Source of the DNA: Lasiosphaeris hirsuta | Taxonomy: Eukaryota > Ascomycota > Sordariomycetes > Sordariales > Lasiosphaeriaceae | DNA: 64,000 nt | Reading direction: 5' to 3' | Assembly (NCBI GenBank): GCA_030549175.1 | Contig: JAUKUA010000005.1 | Span: forward strand, 2,914,001-2,978,000 | Shown: positions 36,796 through 49,573 of the stretch, piece after piece | Layout of the letters: the number at the start of each line of letters is the position of its first letter | Numbering within the stretch: position 1 is the stretch's first letter | Notes under the pieces: model-generated | Told to the model about the DNA's origin: nothing | Database searches by the model: none | The model's input: only the letters and a program-made list of their open reading frames with translations | Made by a program: the position numbers and the translations under genes

Positions 36796-39700
36796 CTAGT
36801 GCTTTTGGAGGCTCTGCAGGTTCACCAGCTCGGCATACCGCCCATTCTTCCTCATCAGCTCCACATGTGTGCCATGCTCGACAATCCGGCCCTGGTCAAA
36901 CACGTAGATGATATCCGCCTTCTGGATGGTGCTGAGCCGATGGGCAACGGCAATCGTCGTCCGGCCCTTGGCTGCCTTGTCCAATGCCGCCTGCACAACG
37001 TGCTCACTCTCCGAGTCCAAGGCGCTCGTGGCCTCGTCGAGAAGCAAGACCTTCGGGTCACGAACGAGAGCGCGCGCAATGGCAATACGCTGCTTCTGCC
37101 CACCGCTGAGCAAGGCACCCTTGGAACCGACAACCGTGTTGAATCCCTCGGGCAGCGACAAGATAAACTCGTAGATATTAGCCTCCTGGCATGCAAACCG
37201 TATCTGCTCGTCCGTTACCTCGTGCGGCGCGCCGAGGAGGATGTTTTCGCGAATTGTCCCTTGGTAAAGAGTTGGCTCCTGGGACACCAGCGCAATGTAG
37301 CTGCGGTACTCGTTGATATTGAGGCTGCTGATCTCCTTGCCATCGATGAAGATACCGCCAGCCAAAGGATCATAGAAGCGTTCCAGGAGAGCAATGGTAG
37401 TAGACTTTCCGCACCCAGATGCGCCGACGAGGGCGACGTACTGGCCGGGGGAGATGGTCAGATTCAAGCCCCGTAGCACTGGCTGCTCCGGCCTCGTCGG
37501 GTAGCGGAAATGCACGTCGCGGAACTCAATGGTGCCGTCCACACCCTCAACTTTATCACCGTCGGTTGACCAAGTGTCAATGGCTGGCTTCCGGTCGAAC
37601 AAGGTCTTGAGGGCACGGGAGGCCTCCGTGGCCTTGCCCATGTCAGGCGCGAAGCTGAAGACGGAGCCGGCAGACTGGGCACCAAAGATAACGGTCGAGA
37701 ATACGACGAAGAACTGGAACATGTCGTACTCAAACTTGGCGATCAACGTACCACCGTACCAGAAGCCGAGGGCGAAGGCGAGGAACATGAACGACTGCGA
37801 GGCCGCATAAAGGAGACTAGACTTCAACACCGAGATGAGACTTGAGCGCTGTTGGATAGCCAGGTTTTCTCTGTATTGACGGAGAACATCATCTTCCCGA
37901 GTTAGCGAGGCGACGGTGCGGATAGATGTGATGGCTTCCGAGGCGTAACTGGCCGAGCCGGAGTAGGCACGCTTGGCGCGTCGCTGGTAATGCGCAAGCA
38001 TCCAGAAGCGGAAGAAACCACAGCCGATGACGATGGGCATGGTGGCAATGCAGACAAGTGCCAGCTTCCAGCCTAAAGCGAGAGCGACAGTGCAAGCCGA
38101 GATTAGTGTAGTGGTCACCATAAGGAGTGTGCCTAGGGTAACACCACTAAGACCAGCAACATGAGTTGCTTCGGTGCTGAGGAACGAAGTGAGCGCACCG
38201 GCCGAGTTTTCGTCAAGGTCAAAGAACTCGACATCCTGACGGAGCATGGTTCTGAAGGCCTTGTCGCGAACTCGGTGGACCAGGCGCTCGCTGCACTTGG
38301 CGAAGATGACACCCTGGGTGGCGAACGAGATGAACATGACGATGGCTAGCATGAGATACATCAAACTCCAGAACGAGGCCTCGGACTGAATCGTCGGGAT
38401 GGTGGCATCGGTGACAGGCACAGAGCTGGGAGCATTGTTAGCGTTTGAGAGCGGGTGATGAGCCCAGGGGACCACTTACAGAGCGCTGATGAGTTTGGCG
38501 AAGAAAACTGCTTGCGTCGGGTTTCCGACTCCGCAAATGATGGAAAAGATGAACCCGATAACCATGAGCTTCCACTCCTTCTTATTGAAGCTAGCGATCA
38601 ACCGGATGAGCGTCCACAGGCCATACTTGACTGGGCTTTCCTTGGATCGGCCTGCAAGCGCCATGGAGCTAGCGCTCTTCTGCGTCGTGCTGCGGTTCAG
38701 CTTGGCCGCAATATCATCATCGGGGTCTTTGGCATAGCCGCTTGTGCGGCCGCTGTCAGCCTGCTTGTTCTGGGTTGAAGCCTTGCGAATGAGAATCCTC
38801 TCTTCTTCCCTATCAAGCTCTTCCTGCTCCTCCGCAGTCATCTCATTGACAGCTGCGATAGCCTGTGCCGTAACAAGATTGAAATAGGCGCCGCGCTTCT
38901 CGAGGAGCTCGTCGTGGGTGCCCTGCTCAACAATGCGTCCCTGAGACATGACGACGATATTATGAGCATCCTTGATGGTAGACAGTCGGTGGGCGATTGT
39001 GATTGTAGTTCGGCCCTCAGCGGCAACCTCCAATGCGGCCTGCACCACACCTTCCGACTTCGTATCCAGTGCACTGGTTGCTTCGTCCAGGAGAAGAATC
39101 TTGGGGTCTGAGACGATGGCCCGAGCAATAGCAATGCGCTGCTTTTGACCACCGCTCATCAAGAAACCGCGCTCGCCAACGTTCGTTTCGTATCCCTCTG
39201 GAAGACTGGTGACAAAATCGTGCGCATTGGCCTTCCGAGCGGCATCGTAGATAAGCTCCTGTTGAATCTCGCGGCTCTCGCCTTCCCACTTCGTCCCGAT
39301 CAGGCCGTGGCGGATATTCTCGTAGATGGTTGTGCTAAAGAGTGTGGGCTCTTGCGAGACAAGTGCCACTTGCTGGCGTAGCCAGCGAAGGTTGAGGGTC
39401 GAGATATCTACACCGTCCAGGTAAACAGCTCCTTCGATGGGTGAGTAAAACCTCTCGACGAGACCCACGATTGTCGATTTGCCACTTCCAGATGCTCCAA
39501 CGAGTGCCGTGACCTTGCCGGCTGGGATGGTAAGGCTGACATCCTCCATAACAACGACCTCGGGGCGCGAGGGGTAGATGTGCTTGATGTTCTCGAGGCG
39601 GATGGTTCCCTTGACACTCTCAAGCTTCTCACCGTCATCACTAGCTGGGTCGATTGGCGAAACGCGGTCGATAGTGCTGTAGATCTTGGCTGCCGCGCCA

Positions 39701-40896
39701 AGAGCAGTCGTGAAGGCCTGGATGTTGGGTGCGACATTTCCGAGGTTGAAAGCTCCGATCATGACGCTCATCATGACGATCAGCACCTTGCTGAGGGGTA
39801 CATCGCCGTCAACGAGGAAGCGGGATCCCATCCAGAAGGCCAAGCCGTAGTTCAAGTACAGAATCAACATCATGCTGGCGACCATAACACCGATGGCACC
39901 CTTGACCTTGAAGCCGTAAAACTCTGCGCGGATGAGATGGCTATCGTACTGCTTCGCCAGGCGATCCTGGGTTCCGAACGCGACCGCATTTCGAACACTG
40001 CTGATGACCTCCTCAGCGATAGAGCCGCCCTCGGCATAGGCACTGATGTTATGTTTCGAGTACTTGACGATGAAAGTCGAGCCGCCACCCATGCAGAGCA
40101 TGAGTGCAACAACAGTGCTCAGCAAGATGAGGGTCAACTTCCAGTAGCTGATGAATCCGATAATGAAGGCAGTGACAAAGGTAGCAACTGCGGCCATAGT
40201 AAGGCCGACCTTCTCTGAAATACCCTCCTGGATCATGTTGGTGTCGGACGTAATGCGTGTGGTGACCTCGCCAGCGCCGAGCTTGTCAAAAAAGCCAATG
40301 TTTTGTTTCATGCAGCTCTCCAAATAGTGCTCCCGGATCTTGGCACTGATATGCTCGCCCGTGTAGATGAAGCCTACCGTCGCAACATAGGCCGTGACAA
40401 ACTCGCCGATGGCCAGGTACACAAAGTAGAGGACCAGGCTGGACAGCTCACTGACGAAATCGTCATAAGTTGTGAGTTGCTGGAAGTAGTTCTGGAACGT
40501 GCCCTGGAGGTTGCCGAAGATGACTGTCATTAGGGGCAGCGCAGCACCCGAGGCGATGGCGCAGATGGATGCGACGAAGATGATGATGAGGTCATTGCGC
40601 GAGGCATAGCGGTAAAGAGTGGCGATGCCGACCTTAACGTCGGGGGTGTAGACTTGGTCCTTGAGAACCTTGGCCTCCCTCTCTGGGAGGTGCTTGTACG
40701 GATCATCGTCGCCAGCTTCTTTGGGTGGCTTGATGACCTTACTATCAGCCTTTTCCAGGTCCAACGGGCTTTGAGACCTCTTCGGTTGGTTCTGATTCGC
40801 GTTGATGCTCGCCACATCTACGGTGGAGCCCCCATGGCTCGAGACGCGGCCAGACAGAGTGGCCCCTGAGGCCTTCTCTGATATCCCGCCAGCCAT
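36796..40896 (-). CDS. Full-size ABCB (MDR/P-glycoprotein/STE6-like) ABC transporter
   Basis: ATP-driven membrane exporter with the layout TMD1-NBD1-TMD2-NBD2. Two exons, 40896-38480 and 38425-36796, separated by a 54 nt intron, give 1348 residues. NBD1 has Walker A GASGSGKST (~466-474), signature MSGGQKQRIAIARA (~578) and Walker B KILLLDEATSALD. NBD2 has Walker A GASGCGKST (~1140), signature LSGGQKQRIAIARA (~1243) and Walker B KVLLLDEATSALD. Both ATP sites therefore look intact. The N-terminal ~80 residues are polar, as in fungal Pmd1/MDR1-type transporters. The intron falls at the start of TMD2 (SALSVPVTDA across the junction). Substrate cannot be told from sequence: fungal relatives include a-factor exporters and drug pumps. 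The 2.9 kb region upstream separates it from divergent MRT4. Confidence 0.93.
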
Positions 40897-43804
40897 GACG
40901 AGGAACGAGGGGGGTCTTGGCTGGTGTCCTGGGTTTGCGGATGTTCCTGATGGAGGGAGCAGCCTTATGCGGTTTGTGGGTGAGGTTAGGAGAGACCAAA
41001 GAGAGCGTGTGGTGTGGCTGGTCTTGATCTGATAGGGAGAAATGTCAACGAGCAGGTTGCTCGCACCTCACAAAGCTTGGCGCATCCGCGATTATATGTA
41101 TACTTGGTATATTGCTGGCACCCGTGAGCTCGGAACGGGAAAGAGCCAGTGTGAAGGCGGAAAAGAAAGCAAGAGTGAGTCAAGAAGGAGATCGGACAAC
41201 GAAGAAAGCCGGCAACAGTCACGCAACCTGGAGTAGGAAAGAGCGCTGCGCAGACCAGACGCAACGGAAGATGCAGCGGCGTAGACGCAGACGGAAGACG
41301 GCAGATGAGAGAGGTCGGCCAAACCGGCGGTAATAAAAAATCTCAATTCCGCTCAGAGACAATTTCCAATTACATCCCAAAACGGCGCGTAAGACATGGA
41401 CATCGGACGGACAACTTCGACTTCCCGGTTGTGGGGGGGGGCGGCCAAGGGGGAGGGGGGCCTCGGTCCTTTGTGCAGATACCGGTCCCCAAAACTGGGA
41501 GAATACAAAAATGCATTTGACTAGAGAGGCAGGCTAGACCCGCCTGTGCTCGTCCTCCAGCTTGCCACCAGACACGGCGCGCCGCCCAAAAGAAAATGGA
41601 ACAGAAAAGGTTCGATAGACTGGGATAGATAATTTGGAAAGAATTTGGGGGGGGGGGGACCCACCTGACTCCAAAATCGAAATCAAGACTTTCCCCTTTG
41701 CTGGCCTAGCTTGCGATCCAATGGTTCCAACCGCCGCAGGCCAAGACCACCCGATGGTCTCCCCGCAGATTCTTGTCCGCCACATACGTTCCTCGTCTGT
41801 TCCTAGCGCGTTCCCGTTGACCTTACTTTCGCGCAATGTTGCCTGATCTAGTACCGTCGCACCCCTGAGGCGTATACCTGTGCGGGAAGCATTGTACGTG
41901 TCTTTGCGAATGTATACACCTAGCTGTGACATGATTCTGATCCTGGCACTACGGGGTATAGTTTACTGCCTGAACTACACTAGTGCTGGACCGAATTTCG
42001 CTAGGTAGCAATGCGTAGCGAAATCACCCACTGATACGTGATGGATCTCATTTTGGGAAGACGGCACCGGATTGACTACACTAGAAATAGCGAGGAGGGG
42101 GACAGAGACTGCCCCATATACGCACAGATAGCGGGACGGAGTCGGGTTGATGCGGTATATGGCGATGCCCGTTTGCCATGCCTCCCAATAGAAGAAAGAA
42201 GATGCGGTATCATGACGCAGTCCTTCGTCAGTCATGGAAACCTGGAACGAACACGACCCAGCACGGCCTACGGGCGCATTTACGACGGACGCGCCTCCAT
42301 GATGGTGGCTATCGGGTGGTATCGTGGTGTCGTGGTGTCGGTGGTGAGTCAATCCCACTCCGGGTCATCGGACACTTCATGGGCCCGAGTGGTGCGTTGG
42401 GGTGTGCAGCTTCCCTTGCCGGGCTAGCCACCAAATACGCGAATGCGGCATACTGGTTACCAGTGGGTATAATAAGGGCTTCTTAGGTTACTTGCTCGGG
42501 TCCAATCCAGCGAAGCATGTGGGGATTCCGTCCAAAATCTCAGCTTAGTTCTTCCCATAAACTGCTGACCGCGTCTTCTCCCAATCGATACTAGTGTAGT
42601 AACGTCGGTATCGTCTATTGTTAGCCGTGCCCGGTTTCGAAGTGCCTTACTGCTTACTCTCTGCGACCCGGAAACCCAAGAGTACGGGAAGGATAGGAAT
42701 TATAAACCATGACTTGCAGCCTGTTGGGGTGGCACTGATTCGCGCTCGCTCGTTGCTTGGGTTTAACTGGCGTGTTTTGATCTAGTCATGGCGATCTGAT
42801 TGGATTCGACCTAATGATTAGCCTGATGAGGTTGGAGCCAGTTGCGTGATGCGGCTCAATTGAGCCAATTCTGACTCTCTGGCTTGCCCGGCTGCTGTGG
42901 CAATTGGGGCCTCTTGGCAACAATTGCTTGTCGATTTCCCAGGTTGCATAGCCGTACTCTGGGGCACAGGGTGGCGGGCGTTTGCGTCGGGAACCTGTTC
43001 CGAATCTGTTCTGCCGCAATCAGAGCCACATCAGATATCGTCGATGGGCGAGAATCAACAAAGAGAAGCGCTGCCGCAATCGTCAGCCACCACTTCACCA
43101 TGATCACACATGCCGTTTTTCGTCTTTCGATATTGATGGATGTGAGTTGCAAAGCGCAGATACCCTAGTTTCTTTTACAACTCAATTTCTCGTCCTATTG
43201 ATGTTTGTTGTCTATTATTGTGTACATACTGTGGTGCAACTGCGAGGTAAAAAATAAAAATGGTACGGATCGATGTGAAGTACCACGCGGTTCATCCTAA
43301 CTCATGACACAAAACAACATTACTACGGAGTAGGTATCGTCCAATGAACAAGCCACAGCAGACTCAAATAGACAGAGCTAGGATCAACAGACTGGAAGTT
43401 TCTTCTGATTCACGATCCGTGCCTATCGCCGAAGTCGCGTGGTATCAAACGAGGTCCGGAGCCAGGCCGGCCCACGCGATCCCCAGCCCGAGTCCGTTGG
43501 AGTGGGACCTCCTCCTGACGGGTGCCGACTCCCGATTGGCTTGATGAGATCCGTCTAGGAAAGATACAACGGCCTATCAGGCGGGGTTGTGCGATTGTGG
43601 GCGCATTCGGGTGGGGCACTGCGGGACACCGCCCAAAAATTCCAATGGCAGAAAAAAAAACCAAGCCCAGTGAGCGAACCGCAGAGAATCGCACGCTGAA
43701 GCCGATATTGAAGAGACAATCGACAATTCACCCTGTTGAATTGACGGCCCCCCTCACCAACTTCCCAACTCCCTACCAGTCCACAAACCACACAACCGCC
43801 CAGC
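40897..43804. other. Divergent intergenic region ABC transporter / MRT4
   Basis: 2.9 kb with no recognisable gene. It contains G-rich runs at about 41431-41465 and 41648-41660, a perfect 14-base palindrome GGCTCAATTGAGCC at 42853-42866 next to a CCAAT, and an inverted TACTCCGT at 43325-43332. The open frames (41534-42427) look like chance frames. Confidence 0.55.
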
Positions 43805-44631
43805 ATGCCCAAGTCAAAACGCTCCAAGGTCTTCCACCTGACCCAGGTGACCAAGAAGACCAAGGAACAAAAGGAGAAGCTCTTTGAGAACATTCGCGAG
43901 TGCGTCCCGCAGTACGAACACTGCTTCGTCTTCAGCATCGACAACATGCGCAACAACTACCTCAAGACGGTGCGCCACGAGTTGAGCGACTGCCGGTAAG
44001 CCGCTGCCCCTCCCCCCCTAAAAAAGCCTCACGGGAATTAACCCCCTTCCCCCCTCTCAGCCTCTTTTTCGGCAAGACCAAACTCACCGCCCGCGCGCTG
44101 GGCACGACGCCTGAAACCGCCCAAGCCGACGGCATTCACCTCCTGACCTCGTACCTCTCGGGTTCCGTGGGGCTCATCTTCACCAACCGGGCGCCGGACG
44201 AGATCGCGGCCTACTTTGCGGCGCTGTCCCAAGTGGACTTTGCGCGCGCCGGCACTGTTGCCACGCGCACCTTCACCATCCCCGCGGGGCCCCTCTACTC
44301 GACCGGCGGTGAGGTCCCGGACGAGCACGACGTGCCCGTGGGCCACACGCTCGAGCCCGAGCTGCGGCGGCTGGGCCTGCCGACGCGCATGGCCAAGGGC
44401 AAGGTGGTGCTCAGCAATGAGGAGGGCACCGGCGAGGGCTACACCATCTGCAAGGAGGGCGATGTGCTCGACTCGCGCCAGACCCGCCTGCTCAAGCTCT
44501 TTAGCGTGTGCCTGAGCGAGTTCCGCGTGCAGCTGCTCGCCTACTGGACTAAGGAGGGCGGCGCCGTCACTGAGTTGAGCAAGCGAGAGGCCGGTGATGC
44601 CACCATGGAGGGCGTCAGTGACAACGAATAA
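43805..44631 (+). CDS. MRT4: MRT4 ribosome assembly factor (60S, uL10/P0-like)
   Basis: Nucleolar factor that occupies the P0 (uL10) site on pre-60S particles and is exchanged for P0 late in maturation. Exons 43805-43995 and 44061-44631 (65 nt intron) give 253 residues, normal for MRT4. The N-terminus [19 protein letters not shown] is diagnostic and continues into the L10-like domain ([40 protein letters not shown]). The later region carries [16 protein letters not shown], typical of the family. It lacks the acidic P-protein tail of P0, as MRT4 should. It is divergent from the ABC transporter and convergent with U1-70K. Confidence 0.95.
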
Positions 44632-45695
44632 AAATAACAGAAAAACAAAAGCAATGGCAGAAAGGAAGAAAGAGCAAGCCGGTTGTGTGTGGTGTGTTCT
44701 GGCATGTGGGCAGGGAAGGCCTACTCCGTTATTTTCTCGTTAGAGTTCTTGTTCATTTTGGGAGGTTATACATGATACCATAGCTCTTCTGGCTGGGCCG
44801 GGTACAGGCGTCATAAAAGGGACATGAAGGGGGGCATGAAAATTGCAGCATTTTTCACATGAGAATGTCCCAGCGCTTTCGGCGTGGCAGTCAAAGGCCA
44901 TGGACAGTACCCAACCGTGCTCTCTAGAACCCAGAGAGAAACAACCCAAAAAATCATAAACGTTTTCAAATTCATAGCAGCATGAGATGCTCAACCGTCG
45001 GGTTACTAGCCACTGCAGCTACTGCTAACATGCCATATCTTACACTCCGACTGACAGGCAGACACATTCATGCAATTGCACGTGTGCTAGCCAGTCCGCC
45101 AGCTGGGGGACATAGTATTAGAATCGCTCAGGTCAGTAGGCAACGAAAGTGTCCCTTACCTCTGACCTTACCTCGCTGTTCTACTTTTTCCATGCTTCAG
45201 TTGACTGCTGCCGCTGCCTGCCGATGCTGCTGCTATTACCTGAACCCCGCCGTCCTTTTTTTTTTTTTTTCAATTCCCTTCCCAAACTTGTGTACACGCT
45301 AGAAAATAAAATACAAGAGAAAGTTGATTACCTTCCGGTGAAAATAGAAAGGGCATCTCCTGTCGAAATAATTGGTCTCGGTTCAGTGATAACTTGGACT
45401 TTGCATGTAGCCAAGGGCAAGTTTTACCACGGAACTGTGCTGGGGAGCCGACGAGCGGCAAGAGAAGACGTAATTGATCAGCCTCGGCCCCGGTCGATGA
45501 GAAGGTTTACCTTGGCTGAATTGCGATCTTGATATAGTCTTACTGTGTGGTCCTCCCTGGCTGTATCTTTCTTGTGTGATAAACTTGACGTCGGCTTACC
45601 CTCATTGTCGAAAGGGAAGAAGGGGCGAAGAGGGTTAGGAAAGTGAGAAGACTGATACCCACCACAAGACAGCACCAATGTGTTTGTGCGTCTTG
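44632..45695. other. Convergent intergenic region MRT4 / U1-70K
   Basis: 1.06 kb with no supported gene. It contains a T run of about 15 at 45257-45271 and TACTCCGT at 44722-44729. Confidence 0.55.
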
Positions 45696-47356
45696 CTAGT
45701 AGCGTCGAAGCTTCCTTGCATCCTCATAGCCGCCCTCGAATGTGCGCTTCCGGGATTCGTCGTGGTCTCTCGGTCTGTCGTGGTCTCTGGGTCTGTCATA
45801 GTCTCTGCTACCATGATACCCACCATTTTCCCGAGACTCGCGAGGCTCCCTGGGCCGGATCGGCTCCATGTTGCTGCCGGTTTGTCGTGTGTTGCGGTCG
45901 CGGAAAACTCCGCCGGCGCTGCCGGATCTATCGTCATATGAGCGACCGCCGTCACGGCCATACCCACCGCCTTGTCCAGAACCGCCCCGTCTATCGTCCC
46001 GGCCGCCGAAGCCACCAGACGGGCCACGGTCGGAAGAGCCACCACGATCTCCGAAACTACCGCGATCACCAAAGCCACCGCGATCGCCGAAGCTACTACC
46101 ACGGTCACCTCGATCACCGCGGTCACCGCCAGGACCGCTAGGGGCGCCAGAGGGAGCAAAGCCGTTCGGTACGTTGAAGTTGCGTTCACCACCGCCACGA
46201 TTGCCGAAACCGCCGCCACGGAACCCACCACCACGGTCTCCGAAGCCGCCAGCGCCGCCACGGAATGGGCGATCGCGGCCACCTCGAAAGCCTCCGCCAC
46301 CGAAGCCACCCCGGAATCCGCCGCCGGGGCCACCGAAGCCGCCAGGACCCATAGGGCGGGCAGGCATGGCCTTAGTGTATCCTCTACCTCCCATGCCACC
46401 ACCAAGACGACGGGGCTTCCAACCCTTTACGGTTCGGCCTCTTTCAACATCGACTTTGATGCGACGGTCTCTAATGCGGATACCATCACAACCATCTAGA
46501 GCAGCTATTGCGCATGCGCCAGACGCGCATTCGTCAGTAACGCCTTACCATAAGAAGAGTTTACCTTTCAAGGGTGGCTTGAAGAGGAAGAGAGAGAAAA
46601 GGGAGACCAGATCTGCAGGACAGGCAAGCTTGAGGGCCATAAGTCCTGCTGGCGAGAGGCCAAGCACCGGTTGTGGAGGGGGGGAGCTGTGGAATATGCG
46701 GGGAGCAAATGGTGTGGCAATTTTACCTCTCATGTCCTTCTCGCGCTCAAACACGACGAAAGCGTAGCCGCGATGGGGTTTACGCTTCTTATTTCCCTTC
46801 TCGTCCGCATGTGTATCAGTGATAATCCGGATCTAATCACGGCTAGTTCAGCACATATTCATACTAGTTTCATCAAGGGTAGGATCGGTGGAGGACTCAC
46901 GCGTTCGATGGGACCATAGCGGCCAAACTCGCGCTCCAGGTCTTGCTCGTCGGCCTTGTAGTCTAGACGCGCAACGATCAGGGTCTTGAAGGCATCACCT
47001 CTGATGTTAGGATCTTCATCCGGCTTGTCTGCATCAAAGCGCGTCTCATTAGTATCTTAGTCCATAGCGGGGAGTTACAAAAGTGTGTCCTTACACGTCT
47101 TAGGCGCGTCCGCAATCAGCTTCTCTATCGAGGCCTTCTTCTCTAGCTTCTTGCGATCGCGACGCTCCAGCCAGCTCTCGGTGGGATGGTATTCGTACTC
47201 CTGCTCATACTGCGCAAGGGCGGGAAGGAAATTGGCGAGGCCACCGATGTTGGCGGTACGGCGCTGCTCAGCCGGCTGGTCGCATGGCGGAACCCAGCGC
47301 AGGGGAGGCCGGGGCGCAAAAAGCGCGAGCAAATTGGGCGGGAGCTTGTCCGTCAT
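45696..47356 (-). CDS. SNP1: U1 small nuclear ribonucleoprotein 70 kDa (U1-70K)
   Basis: Core U1 snRNP protein that binds stem-loop I of U1 snRNA and helps define 5' splice sites. Four exons, 47356-47095, 47028-46901, 46832-46727 and 46504-45696, give 434 residues. The conserved N-terminus is present ([20 protein letters not shown], then [16 protein letters not shown]). The RRM spans about residues 100-185 with RNP2 LIVARL and RNP1 RGYAFVVF, followed by [20 protein letters not shown], typical of the family. The C-terminus is a Gly/Arg/Asp-rich low-complexity tail ending in [20 protein letters not shown]. Introns are 66, 68 and 222 nt; the last interrupts the RRM and contains an in-frame alternative donor (see findings). 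The repetitive tail generates long antisense frames that are not genes. Confidence 0.93.
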
Positions 47357-47746
47357 GTTGGCCCTGAATATGATTTGATTCCAGGCGGAGAGGACGGTTC
47401 AACGGTGATCAAAACCAAACCAAATAATCACAAGAGCTTCTCCTTGTTGAAGAAAAGCTGGGTGTTCAAACAAAATGGGTTAAGGAGTGACCTTGGATAG
47501 CGCGGTCCATTTGGCATCCCAGGATGATGAGGTTTGGTTAGGGACAGGTGGGACAAAAGTCGCGAGATTGTATTGTTACTGCTGTGCCCAGCCAAGTCTG
47601 CCTGGACGTCCGTGCACGCTATTCCCACACATCCTTCCCGCCAATCACGTGCCTCAGGCCCCAGAAACTTGAACCTTCTGATTTCTTTGTGCAACGACGC
47701 GGACTCTGCGAATTATCAAGTGTCACAACCCCAGACGGCGGCGACA
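47357..47746. promoter_or_regulatory. Compact divergent promoter U1-70K / mL43
   Basis: 390 bp between opposite start codons, so both promoters and leaders share this space. It includes a CAATCACGTGC segment near 47643, in which CACGTG is the core site recognised by bHLH factors such as CBF1. Any control by CBF1 is inference. Confidence 0.5.
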
Positions 47747-48281
47747 ATGACGATCAGAGCGTTAACACAGGTCTCTACGGGCCGAGTATGCCACTCCCAA
47801 TTCCATTATTAGGGCTTTACTGAACTAACAGGAGAGCAGAATGGGGTCGGCGCCTTTGTCTTGCAATGCAAGAAGCTGGAGTTCCACTACTGCGACTGGG
47901 CCGGCAGCTCCAAAGGCATGAAGTGAGCCGCACCTTCGCTCCCATCGCTGTTCACCGGCTTGTACAAGTACTAACCGCGCTCTCTCCAGCATTTTTATAA
48001 AGACGCTCCTCCCTAAGTTCGCGGCCGAGCACCCCCAGATCGAGTTCAATGTCTCTCCTCGCCCAGCCAAACACCCCCTCGTCACAGGCCACTATATCAA
48101 CGGCCATCAGAAGCCCATCTGCGTACGAAATTTAGAGCCTACTGCGATCCTCCAGAAAGTCAAGCTGCTCAGAGATGCGAGCGGTGAGAAGCTGAAGCGG
48201 GTGCACAAGCCGGTGACGAGCATCAACCCCAGTGTAAGAGGCGTATGGAGTCCTTACCACGGCAACGGAATGGCGGTATAA
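47747..48281 (+). CDS. MRPL51: Mitochondrial large-subunit ribosomal protein mL43 (MRPL51-type)
   Basis: Component of the mitochondrial 54S subunit. Exons 47747-47785, 47840-47922 and 47990-48281 (introns 54 and 67 nt) give 137 residues. The spliced N-terminus has GRNGVGAFVLQCKKLEFHYC and GSSKGMN, then the fungal mL43 landmarks GHYINGHQKPICVRNLEP, KVKLLRDASGEKLKR and SVRGVWSPYHG. The first exon encodes only 13 residues. There is no obvious cleavable presequence, which is normal for this small thioredoxin-like-fold protein. It is convergent with TPI across 325 bp. Confidence 0.92.
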
Positions 48282-48606
48282 AAAATGTGCGCAGGCCAAA
48301 GGCTGTGCGGGATGTAGGAATAGGCATATATATCACATATACGGCGTCTGGGTGGCCCCTTTTGCCAGGCCTGGGCGGCGCTTGCACATTACTGGCCGAC
48401 AAGAATCAGACAGGCTTGGTTCGCAACCCAGACAATCTCGCTGGAAGGGGTCAATACTGGAAAAACATCATTGTCTTGGGGCTTCATTTTCGCGTGTCTC
48501 TATTTATTCCAGCCAATCCATTCCGGTTTTCTGGGCCCCTCTATGCTCCAAATCCCGAACCGGGACTCGGCCTCTATTTTTCCGACTCTCCAGCAGCTCG
48601 GTCAGT
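48282..48606. other. Convergent intergenic region mL43 / TPI
   Basis: 325 bp of 3' sequence; nothing else seen. Confidence 0.6.
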
Positions 48607-49573
48607 TTAAAGGTTAGAGTTGATGATGTCGACAACTACGCATGGTCAGTCTATATAATTTGTCCATACCAAGAAGCAAGGGAAACTCACACTCGGGCTT
48701 CAAGCTAGCACCGCCAACCAGGAAACCATCAATGTCCTCCTCCTTAGCCAATTCCTTGCAGTTCTTGCCGTTGACGCTGCCGCCGTACAGGATGCGGGTC
48801 TCAGCAGAAACCTGCTCACTGACATTGGCCTTGAGCCACTTGCGGATGGCAGCGTGCACCTCCTGCGCCTGCTGGACCGAGGCCACCTTGCCGGTACCAA
48901 TGGCCCAGATGGGCTCATAGGCAATGACGACGTTCTTCCAGTTGCCAATCTTGGCGCTCACGGCCGACAGCTGCTTCTCGATGACCGAGATGGTGTTGCC
49001 CGACTCACGCTCCTCAAGCGACTCGCCGCAGCACCAGATGACGCTGACGCCGCCCTCGGTCGCAACCTTGGTCTTGGAGGCCACAACCTCGTCCGACTCG
49101 TTGAGGATCGTGCGTCGCTCCGAGTGGCCGAGGATCGTCCAGTTGATGCCGCTGTCCTTGAGCTGCGAGACGCTGATCTCGCCTGTAAAGGCGCCATTGG
49201 GCTTGTCAAAGACATTCTGCGCCGCAACCTCGATGCCGTTGCTGAGGTGCTCGCGGACGAGGAGGAGGTAGAGCGCAGGCGGGGCGATCACGACCTCTGT
49301 AAGTCGGTGTCAGTCCAGAATCGGACAGGTCTTTGCACAGGTATGCGTTCCGAAAGACAAAACTTACCGACGTTGGGGTCGATCTGAGCCTCATTGAGGT
49401 TCTTGACAATCGACTTGATGGACTCGATTGTCCCGTTCCTGAAGCGCGTCGACAAACACGATTAGCTTTCCCGAGCCTTGATTCTTGTGCAGCGGGGTTT
49501 ATGGCGGGGTAGCCCGGGGAGGAAGCGTCACGCACATCTTGAAATTGCCGCCGACGAAGAACTTGCGAGCCAT
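48607..49573 (-). CDS. TPI1: Triosephosphate isomerase
   Basis: Glycolytic enzyme interconverting dihydroxyacetone phosphate and glyceraldehyde 3-phosphate. Four exons, 49573-49536, 49438-49368, 49296-48691 and 48635-48607, give 247 residues, the standard length. Catalytic residues are visible: Lys12 in GGNFKMNGT (the Met codon is split by intron 1), His94 in ILGHSERR and Glu164 in [11 protein letters not shown]. The phosphate-binding loop YGGSVNGKN and [12 protein letters not shown] follow. The last exon is only 29 nt and encodes FVDIINSNL, a typical TPI C-terminus; without it the frame would run on and end wrongly. Introns are 97, 71 and 55 nt. The compact upstream region (about 650 bp) is expected to be a strong promoter. 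Confidence 0.97.

Noticed and set aside
45868..46767. 299-codon plus-strand open frame rich in Pro/Arg/Ser
   Set aside because: Antisense shadow of the U1-70K Gly/Arg/Asp repeat tail.
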